Made by a program: the position numbers and the translations under genes. A model generated the notes under the pieces. The model was given only the letters and a program-made list of their open reading frames with translations, had not been told where the DNA came from and did not search any database. Shown one piece after another: positions 17,814 through 27,169 of a DNA stretch of 37,941 nucleotides. Numbering within the stretch: the first letter of the stretch is position 1; each line of letters opens with the position of its first letter. The DNA lies in contig JACIVZ010000008.1 in assembly GCA_014361205.1 (NCBI GenBank), positions 1-37,941 of the forward strand. The letters run 5' to 3'. This DNA comes from Methanomethylovorans sp. (lineage in GTDB: Archaea; Halobacteriota; Methanosarcinia; Methanosarcinales; Methanosarcinaceae).

Positions 17814-19397
17814 ATGAAAAACCAGAGAAAAACGTTACTAATGATACTAATGATTATGCTTCCCCTGGCGGCACCAGCTGGTGCAGCACAGGAGAATAAA
17901 GAGAAAATTCCTGTTCTGATCAATTTCAAGGACAAGACCGATACGGAACTTATAAAGGCCCATGGCGGCAACGTGAAGCATGAATACAATATCATCCCTG
18001 CTGTGGCTGCAGAACTACCTCCGCAGGCCATCGATGCCCTGTCGAAGAACCCGCAAATAGCTTTCATTGAACCTGACGGCCAGGCACAGATCCTTGCCGA
18101 CCAGATCCCCTGGGGTATTGCCAGGATAGATGCGACCGGAGCTCAGTCCATAGGGATCACCGGCAGCGGTATCAGGGTTGCTGTACTGGATACAGGTATC
18201 GATTACAATCATCCTGACCTTAAGGCGAACTACCTGGGTGGGTATGATTTTGTGAATGCTGACAACGATCCTATGGACGATCACAGCCATGGTACTCATG
18301 TAGCCGGCACGGTTGCTGCTCTTAGCAATGGCATAGGCGTACTGGGAGCTGCGCCACAGGCAGGGCTGTATGCAGTGAAGGTCGCTGACAGCTCAGGATC
18401 ATGTTCATATAGCAATATCATAGCAGGCATTAACTGGGCGGTCAACAACAATGCCAATGTCATTACGATGAGCCTTGGTGGTACATCTTCATCATCCACG
18501 CTCCAGAACGCTTGTAACAATGCCTACAGCAAGGGAGTGGTGCTGGTGGGAGCTGCGGGCAATTCCGGCGGCTCTGTGATCTACCCCGCAGCCTATGATT
18601 CCGTGATAGCTGTGTCTGCAACAGATTCGACCAATACAAAGACATCGTGGTCATGCTATGGTCCACAGGTGGAATTTGCAGCACCAGGAGCCAGTATCAG
18701 ATCTACTCTGCCAGGAGGCCTGTATGGTTCCATGAGCGGTACTAGCATGGCAACCCCGCACGTTACGGGTGCTGTGGCGTTGCTGATGAGCACGGATGTT
18801 GCAGGTACTGTCTATGATACCAACAAGAATGGCAAGTGGGACCCTGCGGAGGTCCGCTCGAGGCTGCAGAGCACGGCAACCGACCTGGGTGCCACCGGCA
18901 GGGACAATTACTACGGATATGGGCTTGTGAACGCCTATGCAGCGGTCAGTGGCCTTAACAGCGCACCGGCGGACCCCACTGAGCCAGTGGTCACACCTCC
19001 TGAACCGTCGCCAACCCCTGAAGAAACTGAGACCGAACCTGTGGTCACACCTCCTGAGCCTTCAACACCTGTTGTGATGTATGTGGGCGAACTGAGCCTG
19101 GAGCAGCAATCCAAAGTGAGCGGCAAGAACACCTTTGGCTGGGCCGTGGCCACAGTAAAGGCAGTGGACGCTGACGGCAAGGCAGTTGCAGGAGCAAATG
19201 TCGCAGGAAGCTGGAGCGGTCTGACAAAAGCATCGGTTTCAGGGACCACAGATGCAAATGGTGTTGTTGTGTTCACATCCGCGCAGGTGAAAAATCCCAG
19301 AGGCACGCTGACATTCACGGTCACGGGCATCACCTGTGACGGATACACATACGACCCAACGCAGAATGTATGCTCTTCAAAAAGCGTGATGTTCTAA
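17814..19397 (+). CDS. Secreted subtilisin-like serine protease (S8)
   Basis: 527 residues. Signal peptide at about 1-25 (LLMILMIMLPLAAPAGA), an I9-type inhibitor propeptide at about 32-100 (IPVLINFKDKTDTELIKAHG), then the catalytic domain with Asp126 (VAVLDTGIDYNHPDL), His159 (HSHGTHVAG), the oxyanion region GAAGNSGG and Ser311 (GTSMATPHVTGA). A Pro/Thr/Glu linker with two PVVTPPEPS repeats (about 390-420) leads to a C-terminal Ig-like domain (SLEQQSKVSGKNTFGWAVAT). That makes it an extracellular protease with a binding or spacing domain. Base composition is clearly GC-richer than the flanks. A strong hairpin terminator follows. Confidence 0.95.
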   Translation: MKNQRKTLLMILMIMLPLAAPAGAAQENKEKIPVLINFKDKTDTELIKAHGGNVKHEYNIIPAVAAELPPQAIDALSKNPQIAFIEPDGQAQILADQIPWGIARIDATGAQSIGITGSGIRVAVLDTGIDYNHPDLKANYLGGYDFVNADNDPMDDHSHGTHVAGTVAALSNGIGVLGAAPQAGLYAVKVADSSGSCSYSNIIAGINWAVNNNANVITMSLGGTSSSSTLQNACNNAYSKGVVLVGAAGNSGGSVIYPAAYDSVIAVSATDSTNTKTSWSCYGPQVEFAAPGASIRSTLPGGLYGSMSGTSMATPHVTGAVALLMSTDVAGTVYDTNKNGKWDPAEVRSRLQSTATDLGATGRDNYYGYGLVNAYAAVSGLNSAPADPTEPVVTPPEPSPTPEETETEPVVTPPEPSTPVVMYVGELSLEQQSKVSGKNTFGWAVATVKAVDADGKAVAGANVAGSWSGLTKASVSGTTDANGVVVFTSAQVKNPRGTLTFTVTGITCDGYTYDPTQNVCSSKSVMF

Positions 19398-19413
19398 GTA
19401 AAAGGATGTGAGG

Positions 19414-19452
19414 ATCGTATCCTGTGCAACCGGGATACGATGATCTGTTTTT
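19414..19452 (+). terminator. Terminator after the subtilase gene
   Basis: A perfect 9-bp stem, ATCGTATCC (19414-19422) with GGATACGAT (19433-19441), a 10-base loop, then TTTTT at 19448-19452. It would serve the subtilase transcript. Confidence 0.65.
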
Positions 19453-19487
19453 ATGCCAGAGGATAAAGGCTTCCTTTAGTCTTATTT

Positions 19488-19931
19488 TTAAGTATTCTCG
19501 TCTTCCTGGCATTTCCTGCAAACGCCACTTAGATTCAGACCCGATGCGCTCACGATGAAATGTGCATCATTGGAAATATTGCTGACCAATTCCGACAGGA
19601 GAGGGTCCTCCCAATCAGTGATGTCACCGCATTTCACACAGATCAGATGTGCATGGGGCTCCAGATTCGGATCGAATCTCGACTGGCCGTCAGGCAGACT
19701 CAGCTCCTGCAGCAAACCAACTTCCTTCAGGACCCTGAGGGTGGCATAGATCGTTGCCAGGCTCACCGTCGGATATGCTCTTCTTATCTCCTGATAGATC
19801 CTCTTAGCCGTCGGATGCTCGCAGTTATTGAGCACATATTTGGCGATGGCCATCCTCTGAGGAGTAACTTTTAAATTGTTTTCCCTGAAAGCAGAAATTA
19901 TTTTTTTATCAATATATTGTGTTTCAGTCAT
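19488..19931 (-). CDS. Fur/PerR-family metalloregulator
   Basis: 147 residues. The winged-helix part has LKVTPQRMAIAKYVLNNCEHPTAKRIYQEI and the recognition helix region YPTVSLATIYATLRVLKEVGLL. The dimerisation and metal part has HAHLICVKCGDITDW and closes with CRKCQ, giving the two CxxC pairs of the structural zinc site. A PerR-like peroxide role is possible given the oxygen-defence genes nearby, but Fur, Zur and PerR cannot be separated by reading. It is divergent from the 20.2 kb secreted-protein gene. Confidence 0.9.
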   Translation of the reverse strand: MTETQYIDKKIISAFRENNLKVTPQRMAIAKYVLNNCEHPTAKRIYQEIRRAYPTVSLATIYATLRVLKEVGLLQELSLPDGQSRFDPNLEPHAHLICVKCGDITDWEDPLLSELVSNISNDAHFIVSASGLNLSGVCRKCQEDENT

Positions 19932-20165
19932 AATTGTTATTAGTTGATAGTTATTCTTAAATAAGATGTTCTCATACTTATAGAGTTAGGGTAAAGCTGA
20001 GGGCTATACTTATTACGAAGATTAGAATATTCATGTTTTTTTGAGAGAGTGGGAAAGCAGAAGATAATTTCAATGGAGATTCGGAAAAAAAGGAAGATTT
20101 AAGTTAGTATGAGTGTCAACACACATACTGATTATTTACAGTTAGGATTAAGTGGAGGTAAAGAT

Positions 20166-21722
20166 ATGAATAAATTGATTGTTACATTGATAGCAATGGG
20201 TTTAGTGTTCGCCCTGCTCCCTGCCATGGGCGGCGCAGAAGTACCAACAATAACGTATACGGAGAATTGGGATGGAAGGGGAACCGATTCTAAACATTGT
20301 GAATATGCTGGTCAAGAGGGACGTCCAGCAACTGGTTGGATCCACTGGGTGTTTAGTACCAAAGGTGAGTCTACGGATGCCGAGCTGATTCTGGGCGGCA
20401 CAGGAAGCGGTACATATGCCCCAGGGAATCCGCCTAATGCCAATATATGGCATTTTTACACACCATACTTTGACCTAAATGGGCTTACTGCCACCATTAA
20501 CCTATACGGTGGAGCACCTGGCTCAGGCGGTGGGCTTGTCATTTCCGATTACTGCCCTGGAGAAAATGGTGGCATAGCAGGTATGCTGCAAGTTACTAAG
20601 ACAGTTGAAACCTCGTACAACCGTACACACAGCTGGTCCATCGACAAGTCTGTGGACACTGACAATGGATTCACCCATGAAGGATACCCCAAGATCTGGC
20701 TGTATACCGACGGAAGTGGTGATGAAAACGCAACCTGGACCGTGGATGTGGCTTATGAGGGCTATACAGACAGTGACTTCATAGTTAAAGGCAATATTAA
20801 CATCACGAACATTGACGACGATCAAACACTTTGGATCCAGAGCATAGAAGATGTGCTGGGAAATGATACAGTAAACATGATAATTCCTGTCTTTGAGGGA
20901 GTTACTTTCCCCTATGAACTCGGACCAGGAGAAAGCCTGAACGGCACTTACTGCCAGTCCCTGGATAGTAAGATGATGGGTGAGAATAATGTGACGGTTA
21001 TTTTCAGTGATGTGGAAGTTCCTGATGAAGTTGTAGAAACTTTGTCAGACAACGTCCCGATTGACTGGGGAGATCCCGAAAACGAGTTCTACAAAACAGT
21101 TACTGTCAAAGACATAAGTGACATCTTTGGCGAAGTGGCGCTTGGCACAGCTACTGCCCCGAACAACGCTCAGTTCACCTACACCAAGGACTTTGCCTGG
21201 GCAGACTACGGCAAGGACAACTGTGGTGATTTCAGTTACGACAACACCGCCACTATAGTTGAGACGGGACAAGAAGCATCTGCCACACTCAAGGTAAATG
21301 TCCAGTGCTACAACTACGAAACAGCCTACGCCAAGGGTGATGACGCGATTTGCTTCATTCCTACCTTTGCCAACTGGGGCTGGACTAACCCAATCGTACC
21401 CGGTGAATATACATGGGATCTCTGGGCAGCTGCAGGGCAGTGCGATACCAGTAAAGGCACCCTGGTCGGTACAGTGACTGTGGTTTATGATGACGATGGC
21501 TACGTGACCGTAACCTATAATGTGGGCTCACCCTACCTGCTTGAGGAAACCCACGTGTATGCAGGAACAACGATGTTCCCGAAGGTGAAGCAAGGCAAAA
21601 ATACTGTCTTTACGGTTGCGCCAGGACTGTACACCAATAATGGTCCGTTTGATGGTAGCCAAGTCTATGTCATCGCACATGCAGTGGTAGGTATTCCTGA
21701 CCCGAACTTTGGTCCGGCATAA
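20166..21722 (+). CDS. Secreted protein of unknown function
   Basis: 518 residues starting MNKLIVTLIAMGLVFALLPA, a standard signal peptide. ATG 20166 is chosen because GGAGG (20154-20158) lies seven bases ahead; an ATG at 20109 in the same frame would add 19 residues before the signal. The mature protein is acidic, rich in Thr, Asn, Asp and aromatic residues and probably all beta. TVETSYNRTHSWSIDKSVDT and the repeated ATWTVDVAYEGY-type strands recall bacterial surface beta domains, but I recognise no named family. There is no C-terminal membrane helix. GC content is higher than average for the window. Confidence 0.72.
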   Translation: MNKLIVTLIAMGLVFALLPAMGGAEVPTITYTENWDGRGTDSKHCEYAGQEGRPATGWIHWVFSTKGESTDAELILGGTGSGTYAPGNPPNANIWHFYTPYFDLNGLTATINLYGGAPGSGGGLVISDYCPGENGGIAGMLQVTKTVETSYNRTHSWSIDKSVDTDNGFTHEGYPKIWLYTDGSGDENATWTVDVAYEGYTDSDFIVKGNINITNIDDDQTLWIQSIEDVLGNDTVNMIIPVFEGVTFPYELGPGESLNGTYCQSLDSKMMGENNVTVIFSDVEVPDEVVETLSDNVPIDWGDPENEFYKTVTVKDISDIFGEVALGTATAPNNAQFTYTKDFAWADYGKDNCGDFSYDNTATIVETGQEASATLKVNVQCYNYETAYAKGDDAICFIPTFANWGWTNPIVPGEYTWDLWAAAGQCDTSKGTLVGTVTVVYDDDGYVTVTYNVGSPYLLEETHVYAGTTMFPKVKQGKNTVFTVAPGLYTNNGPFDGSQVYVIAHAVVGIPDPNFGPA

Positions 21723-21738
21723 TCGACAGATATTTGAA

Positions 21739-21759
21739 CATTCAGCTTTCAGCTGAATG
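21739..21759 (+). repeat. Hairpin after the secreted-protein gene
   Basis: CATTCAGCT (21739-21747) and AGCTGAATG (21751-21759) form a perfect 9-bp stem with the loop TTC. No U-tract follows directly, so it may protect the 3' end rather than terminate. Confidence 0.55.
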
Positions 21760-21770
21760 ATTAAGAAAAT

Positions 21771-21803
21771 CCGGGATGCATCTCTCTCCCGGTATACTTT
21801 TTT
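21771..21803 (+). terminator. Terminator after the secreted-protein gene
   Basis: CCGGGA (21771-21776) pairs with TCCCGG (21787-21792) and is followed within a few bases by TTTTTT (21798-21803). Confidence 0.6.
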
Positions 21804-22121
21804 ATGATGTTTTCCTGTAAAGGTACAGAGAAGAGATGATCTTAAAAAACTTATCATGTTATCATATTGCAGAAGTTTTTTCTTATTGACATGTTGCAAT
21901 GAGAATGTAAAAACATGCGGGCTTCTGCAAAAAAAGGACGTGTTTCTGTTTTTAAGGAGTATGTGAAGCACCTGGCTTCCTGTATTACCCATGACATCTT
22001 TTGTTGGTTGGTTGGTTCTGTACAATTCTGCGATGTCTTAGCAACAGGTTTTTGGTGATAGCTTCACACCAGACTCCTTGTTATAAACAATCGTAATAAC
22101 GTATTTGAATCTTTCTAAATT

Positions 22122-22133
22122 ATGCTATAGCAT
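22122..22133. promoter_or_regulatory. 12-bp palindrome upstream of arsR-family gene
   Basis: ATGCTATAGCAT is a perfect 12-bp palindrome about 70 bases before the regulator start. ArsR proteins bind dyads near their own promoters, so this is a possible autoregulatory site; no second copy was seen. Confidence 0.3.
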
Positions 22134-22204
22134 GCAGGATAACAGTTTTCCTGAAAATTAAGAGTAAAAAGATTATTAAGATATCAGGACATCATTCATT
22201 GATA

Positions 22205-22558
22205 ATGAACGGAAAAGAAAAACATCCGGAGCATGAACCGTATATTCTGCCTGACATAACTCTGCAGAAGGTACATGAAGCCATGCAGGAAGATGTAACT
22301 GGTCTTGTAGAACTGTTCAAGGTGCTTTCAGATCCAGTAAGGATACACATTCTTAAAGCTCTGGAAGTACAGGAACTCTGCGTATGCGTGCTTGTAGAGA
22401 TCACAGACTATAAACATTCTGCATTATCGTACCATCTGAAACTTCTGAAAGAAGAAGGACTCGTGGAATCCACGAGAAACAAAAACTTTCAGATATATTG
22501 CCTCACAGATCTGGGAAGATCCCTCCTGAAAGCAATTAAAAGAGCATTCGATCAGTGA
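22205..22558 (+). CDS. ArsR-family transcriptional regulator
   Basis: 117 residues with a winged helix: [21 protein letters not shown], then [33 protein letters not shown] and NFQIYCLTD for the wing. The ELCVCVL segment matches the ELCVCDL metal-binding helix of ArsR, with both cysteines kept, so it probably senses a thiophilic metal or metalloid. ATG 22205 is used; an in-frame TTG lies at 22199 and no clear ribosome binding site precedes either. It converges with nikR, overlapping by seven bases. No transporter or reductase gene for such a metal is adjacent. Confidence 0.88.
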   Translation: MNGKEKHPEHEPYILPDITLQKVHEAMQEDVTGLVELFKVLSDPVRIHILKALEVQELCVCVLVEITDYKHSALSYHLKLLKEEGLVESTRNKNFQIYCLTDLGRSLLKAIKRAFDQ

Positions 22559-22974
22559 CTTTCTGTAGGCTGTGCAGTGTTTAGTTTCACATACTTCACA
22601 CCTTTGAGGGACATAAGTTTCTCAGTTATCGCTTTGACTTCCTGCCCTTCACCATCGAGGATAATTACTTCAAGACAATTATCATGGTCCAGGTGAATGT
22701 GGATGGAGGTCTTAATCAGAGCAGAGTAATCATGCTGTATCTCAGTAAGGGAGCTGGTAAGCCCGCGTTTGGTATGATCGTAGATCAGTGTGATGGTGGC
22801 AACACGCCTGCCCTTCACATCACTCATCCATTCATAATGCGTTATATAGCTCCTGATGGCATCACGTATACCCTCTGAACGTGATGAATACCCTCTTTGC
22901 TCAATTATACTATCAAATTTCGTAAGAAGGTTCTCAGGCAGAGAAACGCCAATTCTCATCAATTCTTGTTCCAT
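22552..22974 (-). CDS. nikR: NikR-type nickel-responsive regulator
   Basis: 140 residues. The ribbon-helix-helix at the N-terminus ([34 protein letters not shown]) binds DNA and the C-terminal ACT-like domain binds nickel. All four nickel ligands are present: His81, His92, His94 and Cys100, at the E. coli NikR spacing. Nickel matters in a methanogen for F430, hydrogenase and CODH. No nickel transporter is beside it, so the targets lie elsewhere. Confidence 0.93.
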   Translation of the reverse strand: MEQELMRIGVSLPENLLTKFDSIIEQRGYSSRSEGIRDAIRSYITHYEWMSDVKGRRVATITLIYDHTKRGLTSSLTEIQHDYSALIKTSIHIHLDHDNCLEVIILDGEGQEVKAITEKLMSLKGVKYVKLNTAQPTESH

Positions 22975-23132
22975 TGAATCACCCGTAGATAAGACATATA
23001 CATAATAGATATAAATCTACTTAATGAAATCAAAGAATAATAACATTTTGTATGTTTCAATAATCTGTTTATTAAGACGAAAAGTACTAATATGAGAAAA
23101 TATAATAAAAAGGACTTCAATAGAGGAATGTT

Positions 23133-23846
23133 ATGAAAGGCGAATTACTATATTCAGGAAAAGCAAAAAACATATACAGGACCGAGGACCCTTCAAAGTA
23201 CATATCCGAGTTCAGGGACAGCCTTACTGCCTTCGACGGCAAGAAGAAGAGCGAAGCCTCAAAAAAAGGATATTATAACGCCCAGATCTCAAAAAAGCTC
23301 TTCGAGCTATTGGAAAGTAAGGGTATCAGGACCCACTACATCAGGATGCTGTCAGACACTGAGATGCTTGTGGAAGCTGTGGACATCATTAAAATAGAGG
23401 TCATACCCCGTAACATCGCTGCAGGTTCTATCACGCGCAAATATCCTATCAAAGAGGGCACAGTGTTCAAAAAGCCTGTCATCGTCATGGACTACAAGAG
23501 CGATGAGTACGGCGATCCCATGCTTAACGAAGATATCGCAGTAGCCCTGGGGGTTGCCACATACGAAGAAATAGCCATTATCCGCCAGATTGCCCTCAAG
23601 GTCAATGAAATCCTCATCCAGTATCTTGATGAGCGTGGGATAGCCCTGCCGGACTTCAAGCTGGAGTTTGGGAGAAAGGATGGACAGATCCTGGTGGCAG
23701 ATGAAATCTCCTGTGATACATGTCGTTTCTGGGATAAGGAGACAGGAAGGTCTATGGATAAAGATATCTTCCGCTTCGATAAAGGAGACCTTACAAAAGC
23801 ATATGAAGAAGTAGCAAAACGTATCGTTCCAGAGATATTCCACTGA
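23133..23846 (+). CDS. purC: SAICAR synthetase (purine biosynthesis)
   Basis: Joins CAIR and aspartate with ATP to give SAICAR. The 237 residues hold [41 protein letters not shown]-type signature ([22 protein letters not shown]) and [15 protein letters not shown] with the catalytic acidic residues. Length matches the bacterial-type PurC. An AGAGGA site precedes the ATG. The next gene starts 20 bases later, so they may be co-transcribed. Confidence 0.96.
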   Translation: MKGELLYSGKAKNIYRTEDPSKYISEFRDSLTAFDGKKKSEASKKGYYNAQISKKLFELLESKGIRTHYIRMLSDTEMLVEAVDIIKIEVIPRNIAAGSITRKYPIKEGTVFKKPVIVMDYKSDEYGDPMLNEDIAVALGVATYEEIAIIRQIALKVNEILIQYLDERGIALPDFKLEFGRKDGQILVADEISCDTCRFWDKETGRSMDKDIFRFDKGDLTKAYEEVAKRIVPEIFH

Positions 23847-23865
23847 GCCATCAGGGAGATACATC

Positions 23866-25359
23866 ATGCAAAAATATGATGTTATAATTGTTGGTGCAGG
23901 TGTTACGGGACTGCTTTCAGCTTTAGTGCTTTCAAAGCACGGAAAAAAAGTACTGATACTGGAAAAAAACAAATATGTAGGAGGAAATTGCAATAGTTAT
24001 GAAGTGGATGGGTTCCAGGTGGATACTGGCCCACATGCAATCACTCACCTTCTCGAAGGTCCACTAAAAAGAATCATGGAAAGCTATTTTGACTATTTAC
24101 CAGTTTTTGAGGACTACGGAGACTATTTCATACGCACCCACAAACGTATAGTGAAAGTACCTTCTAATATAAAGGAATTCGTAACATTTGATGTACTTCC
24201 AAAGATGGACAGACTGTTGCTTAGTCAGGCTATCACTAAAGCTCTTACCTACACCACCTTTGGCATGGATCTGTCAAAACAATCTGTATATGATTTTCTT
24301 CCCAAGAACCTCTCTAAAGATACTTATGAATTTGCTGATGCTATCTCCTATTTTCTTTCAGGCAAGGACATGAAATACACATCAGCACAGAGAGTACTTG
24401 AAGGAAGTGCCTTCTTAAGAGATAGTGTCGATCCGGACCAATTAGAAAATATTCTCAAAACAGATGATAACAGCTCTGATTCTAATGAAGATGATAATGA
24501 AGATAAAGTATTGCAGAATCTTATTCCTTTTAACCTGCATACCTCACTTCAAACCCGTCTGAACAAAGTATCACACCCCCTTACAACTCTGGGGAGGCTT
24601 GCCACTAATAAGGTCAGTTATTCACAAGGCTATCCACGTAAAGGTCTTAAATCCCTGCTTAATGCCATACTTTACTCACTGCCCAAAACAGTTGAGATAA
24701 TGGTGGAAAATCCGGTCCGCAAAATATTAGTGGAGGATGGAGTGGCAAAGGGTGTAATAGCAGATGACATTTACCTCGCAGATTTAGTTATTCATACAGG
24801 TTTTGCAAAGGATCTTCCCAGGCTTATTGATGACCTGCCCTCTTCTTATGTCAAAGAACTTGAAGGTATAGTACAGACAAAGAGTCTTACTATCTGGCTT
24901 GGGCTTGATACAACCATGGAAGCCTTCAATTATATAGGTTCAGAGATCTGGTTCAAAGAAAAACCATACTGGGCAATGCCTATAAGCAACTACGACTCAT
25001 CCCTTGCACCTGAAGGTAAACAACTTGTAGGTTTCAGTTTTATCGTGGATCAGGACAAAGGTGAAAGATCTGAGATCAAAAAAGCGTATGAAACCATATA
25101 CAATGCTATTCCAAATATAGAGGACCACGTGGAGATGAAGCACGAGCAGATTATAATTCCTGAAAAAGCTGCTGTTACCATTAATGGTAATTTTGCAGAT
25201 ATCAGAACACCTGTCAGGAATCTGTATCTCGCAGGAACTGATACAGACAGGCGTAGTATGGGCATTACAAGGGCAGCATATTCGGTTATAGAAATGTTGC
25301 GGATACTAACTACAGATGGTAATCTTCACAGGAGAGGAGAAAAGAACTCATCTCCTTAA
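23866..25359 (+). CDS. FAD-dependent desaturase/isomerase-like protein (CrtI/COG1233 type)
   Basis: 497 residues. The N-terminal VIIVGAGVTGLLSALVLSKHG and, about 20 residues on, VLILEKNKYVGGNCNSY form the FAD-binding Rossmann motif, and the C-terminal NLYLAGTDTDRRSMGITRA is the second FAD contact of phytoene desaturase/amine oxidase-like proteins. Archaeal relatives act in carotenoid or isoprenoid lipid reduction, but the substrate cannot be read here. An acidic run near residues 200-212 (DDNSSDSNEDDNEDK) looks like a flexible insertion. AGGGAGAT precedes the ATG; probably follows purC in one transcript. Confidence 0.82.
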   Translation: MQKYDVIIVGAGVTGLLSALVLSKHGKKVLILEKNKYVGGNCNSYEVDGFQVDTGPHAITHLLEGPLKRIMESYFDYLPVFEDYGDYFIRTHKRIVKVPSNIKEFVTFDVLPKMDRLLLSQAITKALTYTTFGMDLSKQSVYDFLPKNLSKDTYEFADAISYFLSGKDMKYTSAQRVLEGSAFLRDSVDPDQLENILKTDDNSSDSNEDDNEDKVLQNLIPFNLHTSLQTRLNKVSHPLTTLGRLATNKVSYSQGYPRKGLKSLLNAILYSLPKTVEIMVENPVRKILVEDGVAKGVIADDIYLADLVIHTGFAKDLPRLIDDLPSSYVKELEGIVQTKSLTIWLGLDTTMEAFNYIGSEIWFKEKPYWAMPISNYDSSLAPEGKQLVGFSFIVDQDKGERSEIKKAYETIYNAIPNIEDHVEMKHEQIIIPEKAAVTINGNFADIRTPVRNLYLAGTDTDRRSMGITRAAYSVIEMLRILTTDGNLHRRGEKNSSP

Positions 25360-26040
25360 TATCATTGTCCTCAACCTGTCAGCAGCACTTTCTGTACGGT
25401 CAGCAATCCGACCAATGTTCTTTGCAAGCTCCACAAAATAATAAACATCTCCATCCCCAAGTAAATCTCCCTTTTCAAATATCTTCTTCATAAGATTTTT
25501 TTCTATAATATCTACCCTGTGTTCCATTTCTTCCACTTTGGTAACAAGTTCAAGGGTATCATGCACGTCTTTCTTACCAAAAGAAGACTCAAGAAGTTCG
25601 CTAAGAGTATTTACCAGAAGTTCATACATTTCCACCGTTTCAAGAGTTCTTGACATTAGTTCACGGAATCCTTCTTCAATTTCTTTTGGCACATTACAAT
25701 TTCTCAGTGTAAGCCAGTAAGCTGCATCCTGACATTCATCAGAAATAGAATCCTGCGGTTTGAGAAAATTAAGAAGGTCATCTGCATGTACTGGCAACAT
25801 TATGGAAGAAGAAAGTTCAGATCTTATAGTTTGCTTAATTACGTCTGCCTCGTGTTCAAGTGCATCAATTTCATTATTAAGCTTTATCACGGTGGCCATA
25901 TCACAGGCAAAGTATGCAGAAATTTCCTCATTCAATTTGCGTACAGCATCTCCTGCTTTAATAGCATGCATGTGCAGAGGCCTGAAAGGAGATTTTGCAA
26001 AAATATTGAGTACAGAGCGTATATATTCTCTCTTTGTCAA
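25348..26040 (-). CDS. PhoU-like phosphate transport regulator (DUF47)
   Basis: 230 residues, all helical, of the DUF47/TIGR00153 family. Acidic motifs such as EIDALEHEADVIKQTIR and KVEEMEHRVDIIEKNLM correspond to the metal-cluster helices of PhoU-like proteins. It overlaps the end of the pit gene by four bases, and such pairs regulate low-affinity phosphate uptake. It also converges with the CrtI-like gene by 12 bases. Confidence 0.9.
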   Translation of the reverse strand: MTKREYIRSVLNIFAKSPFRPLHMHAIKAGDAVRKLNEEISAYFACDMATVIKLNNEIDALEHEADVIKQTIRSELSSSIMLPVHADDLLNFLKPQDSISDECQDAAYWLTLRNCNVPKEIEEGFRELMSRTLETVEMYELLVNTLSELLESSFGKKDVHDTLELVTKVEEMEHRVDIIEKNLMKKIFEKGDLLGDGDVYYFVELAKNIGRIADRTESAADRLRTMILRR

Positions 26041-27074
26041 ATTCCTATCCCCATGAGTCCGGTAAATATTAAAGCTGATGTCACAGCTGCTACAGGTACT
26101 GTGATTATCCAGGATATTACTATCTTTCCGATAACACTTAAATCAACCGCTGCAAGACCACCTGCAAGACCAACGCCTATAACGGAGCCAACAAGGGTAT
26201 GGGTAGTTGAAATTGGCAGTGAACTATAACTATGCAGCACTACCACAGAAGCAGTGGCAAACTCTGCACAGAACCCTCTTGTGGGAGTAAGTTCAGTTAT
26301 TCTGTTTCCTATAGTTTGTATTACTTTATATCCCCATGTCGCAAGTCCAAGTACCATGCCAAACCCCCCAGTAACCATAATCCATGTAGGAATTTGTACA
26401 CCATCCATACCAAGTACATTAAGTCCTGCATATAAAGGCCCTATTGCATTTGCAACATCGTTGGAACCATGGGCAAATGCCATGTAGCACGCTGTCATTG
26501 TCTGAAGGTATATGAATTTTTTTTCAATGGAAAAAGGTTTTTCAGTGCGTTGCAGGATAAAATGAGAAACAAGCATAAAGAGGATATACGCGATAAGAGC
26601 ACCGAGTAATGGTGAAATCAGCCAACTTGCCACTATTTTAAATAAGACTTCCCAATGTATCTCACTATAAGATATTATTCCATGATATGCTGACACAAGT
26701 CCAAATCCAAGAACTGAGCCTACTATGGAGTGAGTAGTTGAAACCGGAAGATTGTAAAACGTAGCAAGTGTGATCCAGAACCCTGCAGCAAGGATTGCTG
26801 CGAGCATGCCGATCACTACAAGATGAGGATCGACCGTTTTAATGTGCTCCACAGGTACAATACCTTTAGCAAGGGTCGAAGTAACACGTTTTCCAAAGAA
26901 TACAGCACCAAAGAACTCAAATGCACCCGCAATAATAATCACCTGTTTTAATGAAAGAGCTCCACTGCCAACTGAAGTTCCCATGGCATTTGCAAGGTCA
27001 TTGGCTCCTATATTCCATGCCATATATAATCCTGCAGCTACAAGGGCTATCACAAAAGGATTAAAAATATCCAT
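26037..27074 (-). CDS. pit: PiT-family inorganic phosphate transporter
   Basis: 345 residues, about ten membrane helices, in two repeated halves. Each half has the family signature: NIGANDLANAMGTSVGSGAL at residues ~21-40 and HGSNDVANAIGPLYAG in the second. PVSTTHSIVGSVLGFG and PISTTHTLVGSVIGVG repeat the same pattern later. Phosphate enters by symport with a cation. AGGAGG lies upstream of the ATG and the DUF47 gene overlaps its end. Confidence 0.95.
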   Translation of the reverse strand: MDIFNPFVIALVAAGLYMAWNIGANDLANAMGTSVGSGALSLKQVIIIAGAFEFFGAVFFGKRVTSTLAKGIVPVEHIKTVDPHLVVIGMLAAILAAGFWITLATFYNLPVSTTHSIVGSVLGFGLVSAYHGIISYSEIHWEVLFKIVASWLISPLLGALIAYILFMLVSHFILQRTEKPFSIEKKFIYLQTMTACYMAFAHGSNDVANAIGPLYAGLNVLGMDGVQIPTWIMVTGGFGMVLGLATWGYKVIQTIGNRITELTPTRGFCAEFATASVVVLHSYSSLPISTTHTLVGSVIGVGLAGGLAAVDLSVIGKIVISWIITVPVAAVTSALIFTGLMGIGI

Positions 27075-27143
27075 TAAGAAATGTCCTCCTATTAACTATG
27101 TGGAGAATTTAGTAAGATATAGATAAATGTAGGTACAATAGTC

Positions 27144-27166
27144 TATATACTTCTATATAGTATATA
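27144..27166 (-). promoter_or_regulatory. Inverted repeat in the pit promoter region
   Basis: TATATAC (27144-27150) and GTATATA (27160-27166) form a perfect 7-bp dyad with a nine-base spacer about 70-90 bases before the pit start. Because it is AT-rich it could partly be a TATA box; placement suggests a phosphate-responsive operator, which is inference. Confidence 0.35.
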
Positions 27167-27169
27167 CAC

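Larger units (their letters stand above)
21723..22204. other. Intergenic region with two hairpins and no clear gene
   Basis: About 480 bases. It holds two hairpins after the secreted-protein gene, a TTGG tetranucleotide repeated three times (near 22004-22017) and a palindrome before arsR. A minus-strand open stretch covers part of it and the end of the secreted-protein gene, but its composition and lack of a ribosome binding site argue against a gene. Confidence 0.4.

Noticed and set aside
22004-22017. TTGG short tandem repeat as a phase-variable switch
   Set aside because: Only three units and not in a gene or promoter that I can support.
21528-22025. 165-codon minus-strand frame after the secreted-protein gene
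   Set aside because: Overlaps the end of a good gene and its two hairpins; unlikely composition.
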